A model generated the notes under the pieces. That model was not told the origin of the DNA, did not search any database, and saw only the letters and a list, made by a program, of their open reading frames with translations. Positions 47,319 to 59,105 of a stretch of 64,000 bases of DNA are shown here, piece after piece. The stretch comes from Tanypteryx hageni. Taxonomy: Eukaryota; Arthropoda; Insecta; Odonata; Petaluridae. Position numbers and translations under genes: made by a program. Position 1 is the first letter of the stretch. Every line of letters starts with the position of its first letter. Where the stretch lies: the NCBI GenBank assembly GCA_028673005.1, contig CM054116.1, positions 39,374,577 to 39,438,576 on the forward strand, given 5' to 3'.

Positions 47319-47640
47319 CCGAGGGTTCTCAACTAGTGGTCCGTGGGGTTGCTGTAGGTGGTCCGCGTGAGTAATAAAAGAGATTAAAAGGCAGAAGCCA
47401 TTGCCATTAAATTATTATTAAATTAAGTATCTGGACCCAAATTTTTGAAACCAATGTAAATACAAATACAGTTGACAGTGATCCATGGCTTTATTCTTTA
47501 CTGCTGGGTAGTCCTTGAGTGCATAAGAATTGAGAAAATTCCCATGGTTTAGAACTTTCGATGCCTTTAAACATTCCAATTTGATTTCCTTTGATGACTT
47601 GCCTATTATTCTTATTCTTTCATTCATTGGCGTTTATAAT
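47319..47640 (-). mobile_element. 3' end of a decayed hAT element
   Basis: The low-coordinate end reads CCGAGGGTTCTCAACTAGTG followed by GTCCGTGGGG, the familiar terminus of hAT elements of the Charlie/ZBED5-like kind (family form CAGNGGTTCTCAA). The minus-strand relic next to it has its C-terminus toward this end, so this is the 3' end of the element. The other end was not found; truncation is near 47,640. No target duplication could be identified. Confidence 0.5.
47418..47627 (-). pseudogene. possible hAT transposase C-terminal relic
   Basis: The minus-strand frame contains NSYALKDYPAVKNKAM, resembling the E-YP-x-L-x-x-K-A-L stretch of the hAT dimerisation domain. In the +1 frame just after it, SLSTVFVFTLVSKIWVQIL fits the following conserved run (F-x-T-T-Y-L-C-E-x-x-F-S). 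A frameshift between the two would be expected in a fossil. The similarity is partial and was judged by eye. Confidence 0.4.
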
Positions 47641-48409
47641 AAAAAATTATCAAATAATTTGAGTGATTGAAAAAAACTAAGCAGACGTTTGTAGCTTTTA
47701 ACTTAATCTCATATAGCAAAGTGCGTAGTAGATCACGGTATTTTATACTCGACTCCCTCGGGCCAATTTTCACAACGTATATATGGTAAGTAAATTATCT
47801 CTCGTCGATAAACAGCTCATGCTACCCCTATAAATATACTACTAAGTTTCAAAGAGATTCTATGAAAATATCAACAGGAAGTTATCTTTACTTTTACCAC
47901 TCCTATTTTCCTCCTCTGACTAGCAAGGTGGAAAAGATCTTGCTAAATATTTACTCGGAATTTAGTTAGTCACGAAACAGGGGCAATGCCCTTGGTACCT
48001 CTCGCTATTAGAAAAATTAACTCAACACTCATTTGGATTTTTTTCGATTTAGAACTTCCCCAATCTTCCAAAGTGAGTGCATATTAACGACATTTTTGTC
48101 GCCGACGAAAAATCCTCCAATCTTTCTAGCAAAATTAATTTAACCGAGAGAGGAATATTTCCCCGAGAAACAGGCTTCTTCTTATTTACCGCATCTTTAT
48201 TTTTCGAACCTTTCATCTCTTTTAAACTCCTTTCCCTCCATTTCGCCTCCCCGCCTCTCGCTCTCGCCGAAGGGAATCTTATTCCTGAGGCCCTATAGCA
48301 CGAGTTATAGTACGAGCTGCCTCGGTTCGTACTCCGCCTCAACACCTGGGATACACCTATAAATATATCTAATCCCCCATCCCTTAGACCCGGCCAACCG
48401 TTCCTTCAC

Positions 48410-48550
48410 GTATAACACTTCCTCACGTTCCCTTGCTCGCCCTCTATCTCCATCTCCCACTCACTCCCTCCCCCTTTCCCTCCCTCTCCCTCATTCCCTC
48501 CTTCCTCTCCCCTCGACCTCTCCCTCACTCCCTCTCATCGCTTCCACCAC
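48410..48550. repeat. CT-rich tract
   Basis: CTCCCTC words dominate the + strand. Confidence 0.8.
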
Positions 48551-49799
48551 CTTCCCCGTCCTCAACCTTGCTTCCAGGATAGCCTCCTCTATTCCTGTAA
48601 TCTTGCTCGTTTTCTTTTGTCCAGTGATTTCCGAATGCGGTGGGAGAGTTAGATGGAGTGCATTTTTTGTTCGATGACGGAATGAATGTTTTCCTTTCTT
48701 TATCGAATGTAGAATTTAAAAGTCGTCTTTTGTTGCGTGAAGTATCATTTTGTTATGCTGAGCACTGTATTTCGTCGTTTATTTTGTGCGCATTCTTCGA
48801 AAATCAATACCGTCTCAGGTTTTATTGGGCGAATTAATCTTTACTCCCTTCTGCTTAACTACCCAGACAATTCGTAGGAAGTAAGGAAAGATCTGATGAA
48901 TCAGATATTAAAGGCGTTTTTAAAATAAAAAATACACTCCTTAGGCTGCACCTGGAATTTTCAAATTTTAACCGCGGGAAAAACTTATGGCCATAAAAAA
49001 ATCCCTCAAAATTTGGCTGGTGTCTAACTTGAACGGTGTAGAAGTAGTTCTCTGGACACGGAGGTGTGACGGACGGACGAAATGACAGACGGAAAAAATA
49101 TTACATTGCGGGATTTTCTTTAAACTCGCTAAAAGTTATTTTACAAATGAGTAGTTTTAAAATGACGGAATATATTTTCTTTTGCAGTCATTGATATTTT
49201 ACTAGGATAAACAGTAAATTTACATGCCGAATAGATAGGAATAAATCATGATCTCAAGCGCGTTTTTAAAGTTGCCTAATTATGAAAATCGTGTTTTTTC
49301 TTCTTATAATTTCTAGTCTATGACGGTTTTATTTAGATGTTTCAGTCGGGGTTTGTTTGTTAAATTAACCGCGCCTCCGAAAGTACACGGTCGATTTGGT
49401 CGAACTTCATTCCCGCGCCCGAGAAACATACTCTTTCATCAACTCGCCGATTCCCGTTCGCGTCGTGCGTTCGCACCTCAAATTGGCAGCGGCATTTCAA
49501 TATGTTCGATGTGTCTCTCGCATAGCGATCGATCGCGGATACTCCAGGCGTTCGAGCATTCTTCGACGCTAGCAATGACTCTCCGTAACCAGTTCTCTCC
49601 GCCACTTACATAAAATCTAAATGTCTCTTCCTTCCGCGTGTGCGCAATTCTCATAACTTGGCCGCGCTCGAGGATCCGCCGAGAGAGCAAATCCAGCATC
49701 TCTTCGGAAAATTTCTAATGAATCTTTTTTTCTCCTCCTTTTTTTTCGTACACGTCTCTTACCTTCTGTAAAATAATAATAATAAAAAATGTCTCGGAT

Positions 49800-50120
49800 T
49801 ACATCGCCTGTCGACTCCTTCTTTCCGCTTCCCGCGCACCCTTTCTCATTCCTCCGGCGCCGTTTGTCATCTCTCTCGGACTCAATTTATCGCAGCCTGT
49901 CTCTCGCCGCGCCCTCCCTCCCCTCTTCCCCCTCCCCATCTCCTCCTATCGCCCCCCTCCTCCCCCCCTTCTCTCTTCGTACATCCCATGCGATGGAATC
50001 GTCCGCCGCTCCACTTCCTGCTACACTTGCCTCTCTCCGCTCACTTCATCACTCTCTTGTCTCCAGACGAATGCAATCCTATATACATCACTCTCATCTC
50101 TTTTCTTCGCATTCTCCGTT
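49800..50120. repeat. CT-rich tract
   Basis: C/T-rich on the + strand with TCTCC and CCCC words. The 120-codon forward frame here is Ser/Leu/Pro-rich low complexity. Confidence 0.75.
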
Positions 50121-53100
50121 CCCTTACTCATCCTCTTTTTTTGTTCGTTAAGGCGATATATTTCCTATTCTTGCGTAAGAATGTCACTCGCTTCCGTCTT
50201 CCTCTTTTAATTAGGAATAACTTCCCACGTGCAGGACTCGGAGAAATATTTTCGCTTCGCTTATTTTTTTCTAATTCGTCGCGCAAAAATGAAAAAAATG
50301 CCAGCGAGCGTAAATTTTTTATTCGATATCGGAATGACTTATCATGAATGGAATGACTAATAGTTATTTTTTAGCAATAAATAACATTCGGAAAGAAATA
50401 ATGGATTCCATACCAGAATATATTTATTTTTGTGTTCATATCATTGACATTTTTAAATGAATGGTTAAAATAAATAATTTTTAAACGATATTAAGCAAAA
50501 TATATCAATAATTTCCACAAAATGCTTATCACAACCTTGCCTGTTTAATAATTTTTATTGGAAGACAATAAATTTTGTTTACAAATTGTTTAAACGCTAA
50601 TATGCATTTACACATAGTTAAGGTCTCCTCGGCCGATTTTATTCTCGGTTGGAATTTGGGATGAATATTCATTTTCCTCTCGGGAAAATTAAAAATTAAA
50701 TTATTAAAAACATTCCAGTTTATCTTTTATCCTGCTAAATCATGTAATATTATGCCATTTTTTCTTTGTTTAGGTTAATCTAAATAACTTTTCGTCTATT
50801 ACAAAATAATCTGAAAATCTTTATTAGGTGTACAGTAAGACGATATATCATCAACCTCAAATGATTCACCAATACTTGCTACGCAAAATTTGTTTAGCAT
50901 CTCCGCTAGTATTATCCCAGGTAAACATTAATAAACACGCATAGGTATCGGAACTCGACTCAAAATCGTTGTGCCTCACCATCTTCGGGGATATAAATTT
51001 CGATTTTGCTTTGCGTCGCATGTCGCGGGTGTCGAGATCAAAGAGGAGCGCTTCCTTCGCAAAAGATTTTCATCTCCCGCAAACACGCACGCGCCTTCGC
51101 TACTACTTTAATCTTCCCCGTTTGGAGAGAAATCTGGATCGGCGCTCTCACGCGTCTCGAGGCGTCTCCGGGGAGACCCCTTTACGACGCACGCCCGCCT
51201 CCTCATTTCTTCGTTAAGACTTCCCCGAACATCTGTCTCGAAGAGGATCGGTCTCCAAGCGATACGAGATTCACATCACGCCCACGTCATAAACGCTTTT
51301 TACTTCCTGGATCCCACTCCTTCCACCCCAGCGTCTATAGGAATCCTGGCACGGACGCGCCATAAATTGATCAATCAGTCTTAAACCTCTCTCGCCAGCC
51401 GGCTTTTTATCATCATCGAAGTGATCGCCACGCCCATTTTCAACCCTCTCTCATACCTTTTCCTTCCTCTCCGTTCCTCTCTCCTCTTCATTGATGAAGA
51501 GTCTACTTCCTTAGCGTCCGACATCCATCGACGGAGGTATTTTGGACGCGATAATTTTTTTTCACGTCTCTCCGCTCCATTACTTCAAATGCATGGAGTC
51601 GGCGAGAAAGGGCGACAGACACCGATTGAGGATCGAAAGGAGAGCCCATCCTTCAACGAGGCTGCTTAAAGATTTTGTCGATGAAAACCTTTCGGGCGTG
51701 CAGACTCTTAAGATGTCCGTTTAGTTGGCCAGCTCTCGGTTCGTGGGATTCCATATTTGGCGGTATTATGCTTATAAAAAAGCTTACGTATATCGGACCA
51801 AAAACGATGCCAAGTCGATTTATCGTCAAATACACTGACAAAGGACGCGTGGGTTTTCTCTTTCCCAGGAAAAATTAATATTGGAGTTGCCACATTCCGT
51901 GTGTAGTATTTGCATCTCGAGTATGGCTTGAATAAGATTAGTTCGGTTGGAACAATAATTCAAATTTTGAGAGACGTATGAAATAAGTGCATAACAACAT
52001 GGGAGATTTCCGGTAAGCTGTATAAATTACCTATGGTTTGTGCGAAATTACCTATAAATTAATCGAAATTTTTTCCTATAAATTTAAAGTCCCTTTTTGG
52101 AACCCACGATGAAGCTTTATATTTTTTTAGCACTTCAAATAATCGATCCAAAATGGGTTGCGTGGTTTCCATATCCGTGGCGCCAATTCATCCCATCGAC
52201 GTGAGTTGCGTTAAGGCAGCCTTTCAAGGTTAAAAAACTTAGGACCATGACGAGTGCAAAAAAAAACTTTTTTCGAGTTTCCATTTCTTATTAAGCCATT
52301 ATGTCGACCACCGCGATGCAAAGCGCTTCAATTCGACACAAAATGTTCGCCAAATTTGGCGCCGAAACCTATTACGGCCTCGAATTCGATTACTTTCCGC
52401 CCCCGAAAGAAAACGACAAAAAAGACATTTCAACACGAGATTTATTTTTTATTTGCCGCGGGGAGTTGAACTCTCTCCCTGCATCTCGATTCTCTCTCTC
52501 TCTCCCTTCTTATCTTTGTCTCTCTCTCTCTCTCTCTTTCTCTTTACGTGACATGACATCATTGCCGATTTGCAGCCTCAGCAGACATTCCTAATGGACC
52601 TCGCCGAACGGTTTATTTTCCCATCTCTCTTCCTCATTCTCTCTTCTCCTCCTCCCCTTAGCCTCGCGTCTCCTTCCTGACAAGGGACCTTAATTCTGGA
52701 ACTTTTTTTGTCGTCGAACTTGCGAATCCTCGCGAATATACGCGCCTTCGTGTTCGACTAGCTCGCCTCGAACTGTCCGCCCGCGAAGGAAGAGCAGCAG
52801 CTGCCTCCCCCTTTCCTCCCCCTCCCTCGTCGCTAGTCGCTATTTCGCATTATTTATAGTCGAGGGAAAGGACCGCCCTTTCTCGCGGCTTTCTATAGAG
52901 ACAATTCGAGAGGTCTTCGAGTGACGACAACACGTCGCGGGACGCGCCATTTTGGCTTACGAGCGGAGTGAAGCTGTCGCACCCGCGCCTCTCGTTTCTC
53001 TATTTTTTTACCATTTGCGTTCGGCTCGTTGTCCGCAGAACGCCGCATCTTCGATCGGCAAGATGAAGAGGGGAAAAATATTTGTAGAAATATGGACGCT

Positions 53101-53624
53101 CCCGATTTGGAGCGTGATTCTATGAGGTTTTTGGCTGAGATTTCCTAAATGAATTATTGAAATAAATCATTCCGACGTTTTTTTTGGGGTGATTCGAAAA
53201 AATCCAACGATTAGGATATTTAGATTCGTTTAACGGCGCAGCGCGGCCAAAGGGAATTATTACAATTTGAATTATATTGGTTTCTCCAGCAATGAAAGAG
53301 GCGTGTTATTTCCCTCATTTTTCCTTCTGAATCCTCTTAGGTATGGGATTGTGGAAGACTATTTATCACTTTGTTGAATTTTTGCATTTAAAGTAATAGA
53401 AACTTCATTTTAATCCCCAGTTGCATTTTGTGCGTTAAATCTGTATCTTGTCCTTTTCGAAAATTAGCTACCATAATATTAATAATATTAACTTGAATAT
53501 TTGCAAGTGTTCGTCCAGTTGGCCCTCTTTGTAAGCACTTCCAATTGGAATTAATTGCTGAAATTTTGTAATCGCACCGTTGTTTTGAATGCGACAATAA
53601 AAAATCTGATGTGGCCACCACATA

Positions 53625-54302
53625 ACTTTCTCCATATCTGTAATATTTATAAAAAATCCAAATAGGTTACATAATAATTTAATAAATATTTTAAGAAACC
53701 GAGAAAATTTTAGACTTTACAAAGAACAATTATAAACTCAAACCAGAGCCTTCTGATATTGGATATAGCCACAAAGCTCCAACAATTAAGAAAAGAAAAA
53801 GGAGCGATACTAAGACGTAACTAGGCGTCAATTGTTAAAAATAGTCGGTAGGTGGCGTGGTGGTGGCAGATAAAAATATATCTCTTAAAGAATACATTAT
53901 ATGGAAAAATATTTTTTAAAAAGTTGTAGAAAATTAAATTTCCTACAACTTTTATTCTGATACATTTTTACATTTATCGAATATTAAAGCAAATATTTTA
54001 AAATAACGGATAAGTGACAAGAGTAAACACCCACTTCCGTTTAACCGATTTTTACCAAAAACTAATCAGTTTTTTTTTTACTTTTATAAAAATGTTGAAT
54101 ATAAAATTTCGCGTTGATCTGATTAATAGTTTTTGAGTTAGAGCACCCACGAAAAAGCTATCACATACACACACACAGACATCATCGAGAAAATGGTCAA
54201 AACGTGTTCAGAGGACCTCAAACGTGTATTTCCGTTGAAATCTCGAAGTCGATTTTTTCATGAATACATTACTTTCTCCTATACTACGTATATGGAGAAA
54301 GT
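53625..54302. mobile_element. 678-bp element with 13-bp perfect terminal inverted repeats
   Basis: ACTTTCTCCATAT at 53,625-53,637 is matched exactly by ATATGGAGAAAGT at 54,290-54,302. The flanks allow a TAA duplication (CATAA before, GTAAAA after). The right end also carries its own short hairpin (ACTTTCTCC at 54,271 with GGAGAAAGT). Another hairpin (AAAGTTGTAG at 53,920 with CTACAACTTT at 53,943) lies inside. The superfamily is not established; a 3-bp TAA duplication would fit Harbinger-type elements. No protein-like frame. Confidence 0.5.
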
Positions 54303-54821
54303 AAAAATTATAAAAATCATTTACTGCTTTAAAATTTCACAATATTCGTTAACCGAGCAATTTGTGCCAAATAGGCAATTTAGTAGTCAATAATTTTCTC
54401 TTAGGGCAATTATTTGCGCTCCATTACCTATAACTTTTACAAAGAAACCGAGAGGTAAAGCTGGTTTTTTAAATATTGTACCAGAATGAAAAAGGTGTTA
54501 GAATATAGATTGGGGCCGCAATAAACCTATCTTCGCATATTATAACAGCGAACATTTTTACTAGTAAATGTGAGAAAATTCAAACGTCTTGGGTTGTATA
54601 CCCTGGTTCAGTGCCAATAATTTCATTGTTTCTCCCCATCTCAGAATTTTTCCGGCTCTCAAACGGCTTCTGTATCTTAAAAGCTTCTAACTGACCACTT
54701 GACCTTTTCTATTTTTATCGAGCCTTTATACCAGATCCCCATGGATCCTGCGGGGTTCCATTCTTTCAACTCGCACCGAATGGCGTTATAGTAATACGCA
54801 TTCCGAATATAGGAGAATTGG

Positions 54822-54897
54822 TCTGCCGCGAGAGTTCAGTCGTAGAATAATCACCCAGCAAGTGTAAGATCCGGGTTCGATCCCCAGTCAAGGCAGA
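54822..54897 (+). repeat. degenerate tRNA-like sequence, probably a SINE head
   Basis: TCTGCC at the start pairs with GGCAGA at the end (acceptor-like, 6 bp). GGGTTCGATCC is a perfect B box. A CAC/GTG stem with loop CCAGCAA could be an anticodon arm reading AGC (alanine), but position 33 is C instead of T and the D-arm is poor. The 76-nt length fits a tRNA. The weak D-arm and flanking repeats favour a SINE or tRNA pseudogene. Confidence 0.45.
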
Positions 54898-55149
54898 ATT
54901 GGTCTCCTGGTATCCATCAGCTCTTTTGTACAGATTATTTCATCTAGCCTACGATTCTCACGGTGATTAATTCCCTGTTTCTGATTTTTGCCTACGCGTC
55001 TATCATTATATATCGACGTTTCTTACAGAGGAGGAGGAGGAGGATACTAATGTTTAGGGACTTCCAGATGAGCTGGAGATTGGAAATTTTTTTCTTGTGT
55101 GATTTTGTGCAAAACCGACTAGAAAAAACGAAAATCTTGAAAAAGTGCA

Positions 55150-55690
55150 ACAATGCGGCCGCTAAAAATTCGCAGTTGTTTAAACAAATTTTCAAGGTTT
55201 ATGTATTTCCGAAAGTGTTACGGAGCTGAAATTTTTGTAGAGGTAGTATTTGTAAAAAAAAACGAAATAGGGATTATACAAATTTTGATATTTTGATTTG
55301 TTTTAATGTTAGATATTCTTAAAATTTAAACAAATAGATAACGGTTTTGGTACTACTGGATGAGTTAGGAAGCTGAAATTATCAAGTTATTTACAGAGTA
55401 GTGCATGTGCACAAATAGACATTTTAATCTCTCCATAAATATATTGCGGCGGCCGTTAAAAATGTTTAAAATTTAAACAATTAGAAAAATATTTTTTCAC
55501 TTCTAGAAGTGCTACAACTTTAAAATTTGGCAGAAATGTGTAGCATTAGTACCCCATAATGGAGAAAGTATAAAATTCTTAAAATTGCAAAGTTTGGGCA
55601 TTTTTAATCTCTTATTTTTACATAAGGGAAAAACGAAAATCGCTGCGGAGGTGAAATTTTTAAAATTAAAAAAATATTTGTAATGTTGAA
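55150..55690. repeat. degenerate tandem repeats of about 140 bp
   Basis: Related motifs recur at similar spacing: TTACGGAGCTGAAATTTT at about 55,218, TTAGGAAGCTGAAATTAT at about 55,367, a weaker copy at about 55,507 and GCTGCGGAGGTGAAATTTT at about 55,640. GCGGCCGCTAAAAAT near 55,154 and GCGGCCGTTAAAAAT near 55,450 also match. AAAATTTAAACAA occurs at about 55,320 and 55,467. Copies are diverged, so the array is old. Confidence 0.5.
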
Positions 55691-58600
55691 TTATATGTCT
55701 GAGAAATGAATGCTTTTTCAAGGTGAGATGATATGCTTGCAGAATGCAAGCACCAACTACTAGTTTATAATACTATTTAGATAAATCTTTTCGATTACAC
55801 AACTCGTAGCTAACTCATCCGAAAAGTTCCGTTTTCGTTAATCTAATTTTTTGTGGTAAAGAACTTATTTGTCAGTCATGCGGACAATTTAAAAATTTTA
55901 TAATGAATAAAAGTTTAAACAATTAATGAACTCTCCCAAAATCATATTTGGTGTTATAATAGGTTTTATTCCTTGAAGTGGTTTTTATGTTCTAAGGCTA
56001 TATTAATGATTTTTATAACAAAAGGAACTAGTAAAGAAAGCTCCATGAAAATCCATCGCTAGCAATCCAGAACAGATCCGGCTAATTCGAAAAAGATATT
56101 TTTCCTTCGACTGATTTCAGATGAAAATTTTCTGGTGTCATATGCTCATTGTTAAAAATTTGGCAAAGCCCGAATTACTTCAGCAATTTTTGTCTATCCT
56201 CCTTCTGGTGTTTGGGTCCTTTTATTGTTCGTTCAGCCAAGGGCAACATTTAGCTTTCGCCGAAAACGTCGCGTTGTTACCATCGCCGCTTATCGTCGCT
56301 TTCGTGTCACGTTGTACACATCGAAAATGTGCCTTGTCGCGTGCTACGTTGTTCTTGAGTTTTTCTTCCAGTTTCTTCCAGTTGACTCTTCTCTTTGACA
56401 GCTGCTCCATCTTATTAATGTGCGCCAGTGAGCGCGAGAGAGGGAAAAAGAGGGTGGGGAGGGATGGTGGCTGATGGGGTAGAAGAAGAAGAGGGAGGCG
56501 GAGAGAATTTTCTAATCCAGTCTCCCCTTGAACCGCACAGCCCCTCACAAACGAACGAGAACCGGTCTATTTTAGGTTTCAACCCATTTAACACAGGGTT
56601 TCTTGACCTATCTTCCTCCGTACGAGCGTCAGCCCCGCTTCGATTTTCCTTACCGAATCTTTGGCAAGTTGTCGCGGGAGAATGGTTCATTTTTTTTAAA
56701 TTCTCGATGAATATTGAAACGGAACGTTATCATCTATCCTCGATCGATGGGTCTTACAGATTGGTGAGTGAGGTTGCGGAGGGATTAAATATGTTTTCGT
56801 CGCGGTCATTCGCAGGAGGTCGATCTGATCGCAGTCGGCCGGATGGTTCGAATATTTGGAGGGGCCTCGCAAGCTGAACATTTATTCTTGTCTATGCGTT
56901 TGTATGCATGAACTCTACGCTCAAGTTGAATTTAATTTCTCGGCCTATTCTACCTGCTTCGTCTTATTCTTTCTACAATAATGTATCATGTAACTCGAGT
57001 TATTTGGAATATTAATACAAAAACGAATTCTGACAGTCTGAAAGACTAGGTGTTTTAACTTTTTGAAGATTAAAAAAACTCGAACGACTATAAGAAAAAC
57101 CTGTATTCATGTGCACATTTTTATGTCCTTGATCATTGTAAACAAACTAAAAATGTTTCTCTTTTCTTCTTTCACACTAAGTTTGGTACTAATTCTCTAA
57201 AGCAGCAAAATAATTACAATTTCTGTTCCAATTATAATGGAGGGTTATTTTATTTTGATTGTTCTTTTGTTTTTTTAAAGATTGCATAATTACTAAAGCA
57301 TTGCTGAGGCTGTGACTAAATGATCGATGGTCGTCAGGGAGCACATTGCTGGGTAGTGAATGCAATACGTAACAAACGACCCGAGTATCTCACGATACGA
57401 CATTATTACATGAAAACATTTATGGCCATTGTGAGGCTTGAATGACATGATGTCACTGACCTTCACAACCAGAGTGATAACAAAGGAAGAGAGCGGAAAT
57501 GTTACTTGCGCGACGACACTGAACAGTGTTTACTTGGCGCGAGACCAGCGTTTTGCACTAAATTGAATATAACGGAGCTTATTATTTTTAAGAATACTCT
57601 TGTGTCTATGAATAATTTAATATCCTCCAAAAAACTATGAACTTTTCGATAAAGTTGACATATGGTCGTAAATTAATTCTGTTGATAATTAATTGGAATC
57701 GTGGATTTATAAATATTAAATATGACGACAAATTATTGCGCAAATATCGTCGAGTGTTTACGATAAAGATTATTATATTATATATATATTGCTAAAATTG
57801 GGCGGTTATGAAAAGCTTTATCTGAGAAAATATTTTGCTCGACTGAGTGATAAAAACACAACCAGCAATTAGCGTGACGTAATGGACCAGCCTTGATGAG
57901 TAATTGCTATTCTCTGGAGAGGCTTTTCAAGTGGTGATTAGAAAACAACATTTGTAGAAAGAATATGTTTTCCCGGTTACTGTTTTACTGCCGTCTTCTC
58001 ATTCAAATTGACGTTTAAAGCGTTTTTTTCGGACTAGAAAGTAAATATCTTGCTTTTTTGTACAAAATACACACGTGTCGCATTTATTTTATTTCCACCC
58101 TATTCACTCATTATCTCAGTGGAAATGAAATAATGAACTCGAATTACAATACAAATATTTCCATCCACAGTTCAAGCACAGTCGGAAGTGGAAGAGACGA
58201 GGTTTCTCGAAAGAAAGCGTAATTTCTCGCGAATTATTGCCAAGATTGGAAGAATTAAATCAGAGGAAAAGAGATAGGTAAAAGCCACAAACCTTTATCT
58301 CTGCTTCCTTGTAGTAATAAAAAACTACATATTTAACAACGTACATTAAAAAAAGATCATTTTTTATAATAATGTGTTCAAAAAGCTTTGCTTATACATC
58401 TGTGACTTCTGACAACTTTAAAAATTCCGCCATTTTAATTTCCGCTAGACTGACAACATTTTATTCCGCCATGCCCGGCATAATGTCTCCAACAGTCCCT
58501 TCGTCGAGTCCCACTTTGAACGTTTCGCAAACCCTACTTTGAAAACCCCTGTTATAACATCGATGCGGAATGAGAATGCGTTCTTATCCCCTCCTCCCCC

Positions 58601-58829
58601 TAATCTCCCTCCCCCTCTCAACATCGCCCCCTTTGAAACACTTAACCGGAGAATTATTTCGGTGTTCGATCGATTCCTTTGCGAAATCGATGCCTTTACC
58701 CACCAGTTGCGGTCTGCAAACTTAACCTGGCGTTACATGTATCCGAAGGTATTGAATGAATTGAAGGGTGTTTGGCGAAGGAACGGGGGAATAAAAAGAG
58801 CGGAAAACCGACCCGCGATATTGGGTGCG

Positions 58830-59105
58830 GGAAAAAAGCGTGAGAGATTGAGGGACTGCGCGATGAGGAGCGGGAGTGAAAGGAGATGAATGGGAGGGAG
58901 CAAGCTGAGACCGCAAAACCGCAGGCCGCACTGAGGTCGGGGCGGATTCTTAAGGCGGAAAGGAGATAGATGTAGACTGGGGAAGAAAGGAGAGGGAAGG
59001 GGAGGAGGCGTATTTTAGTCCTTCGGTATGAAAACACCCAATATGAGGAGATTGGATGAAAAAAGGAGGCTAGAGAGAGAGAGAGAGGGAAGGGTGTGGA
59101 GAATG
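58830..59105. repeat. GA-rich tract
   Basis: Purine-rich + strand with a (GA)n run near 59,070-59,088. The 154-codon minus-strand frame (58,696-59,160) is Ser/Leu/Phe-rich and compositional. Confidence 0.75.

Larger units (their letters stand above)
47641..53624 (+). other. putative gene 2 intron, sixth part
   Basis: Mixed AT-rich DNA with CT-rich blocks (48,410-48,550; 49,800-50,120; 52,485-52,545) and CpG-rich patches (49,330-49,700; 50,950-51,370; 52,700-53,060). A stretch at 49,060-49,100 with GACGGACGGACGAAATGACA resembles segments of old interspersed repeats. No exon was recognised. Confidence 0.4.

Noticed and set aside
56121..56877. Two overlapping forward frames of 117 and 149 codons
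   Set aside because: No recognised domain, no consistent splice sites, mixed composition; left as non-coding.
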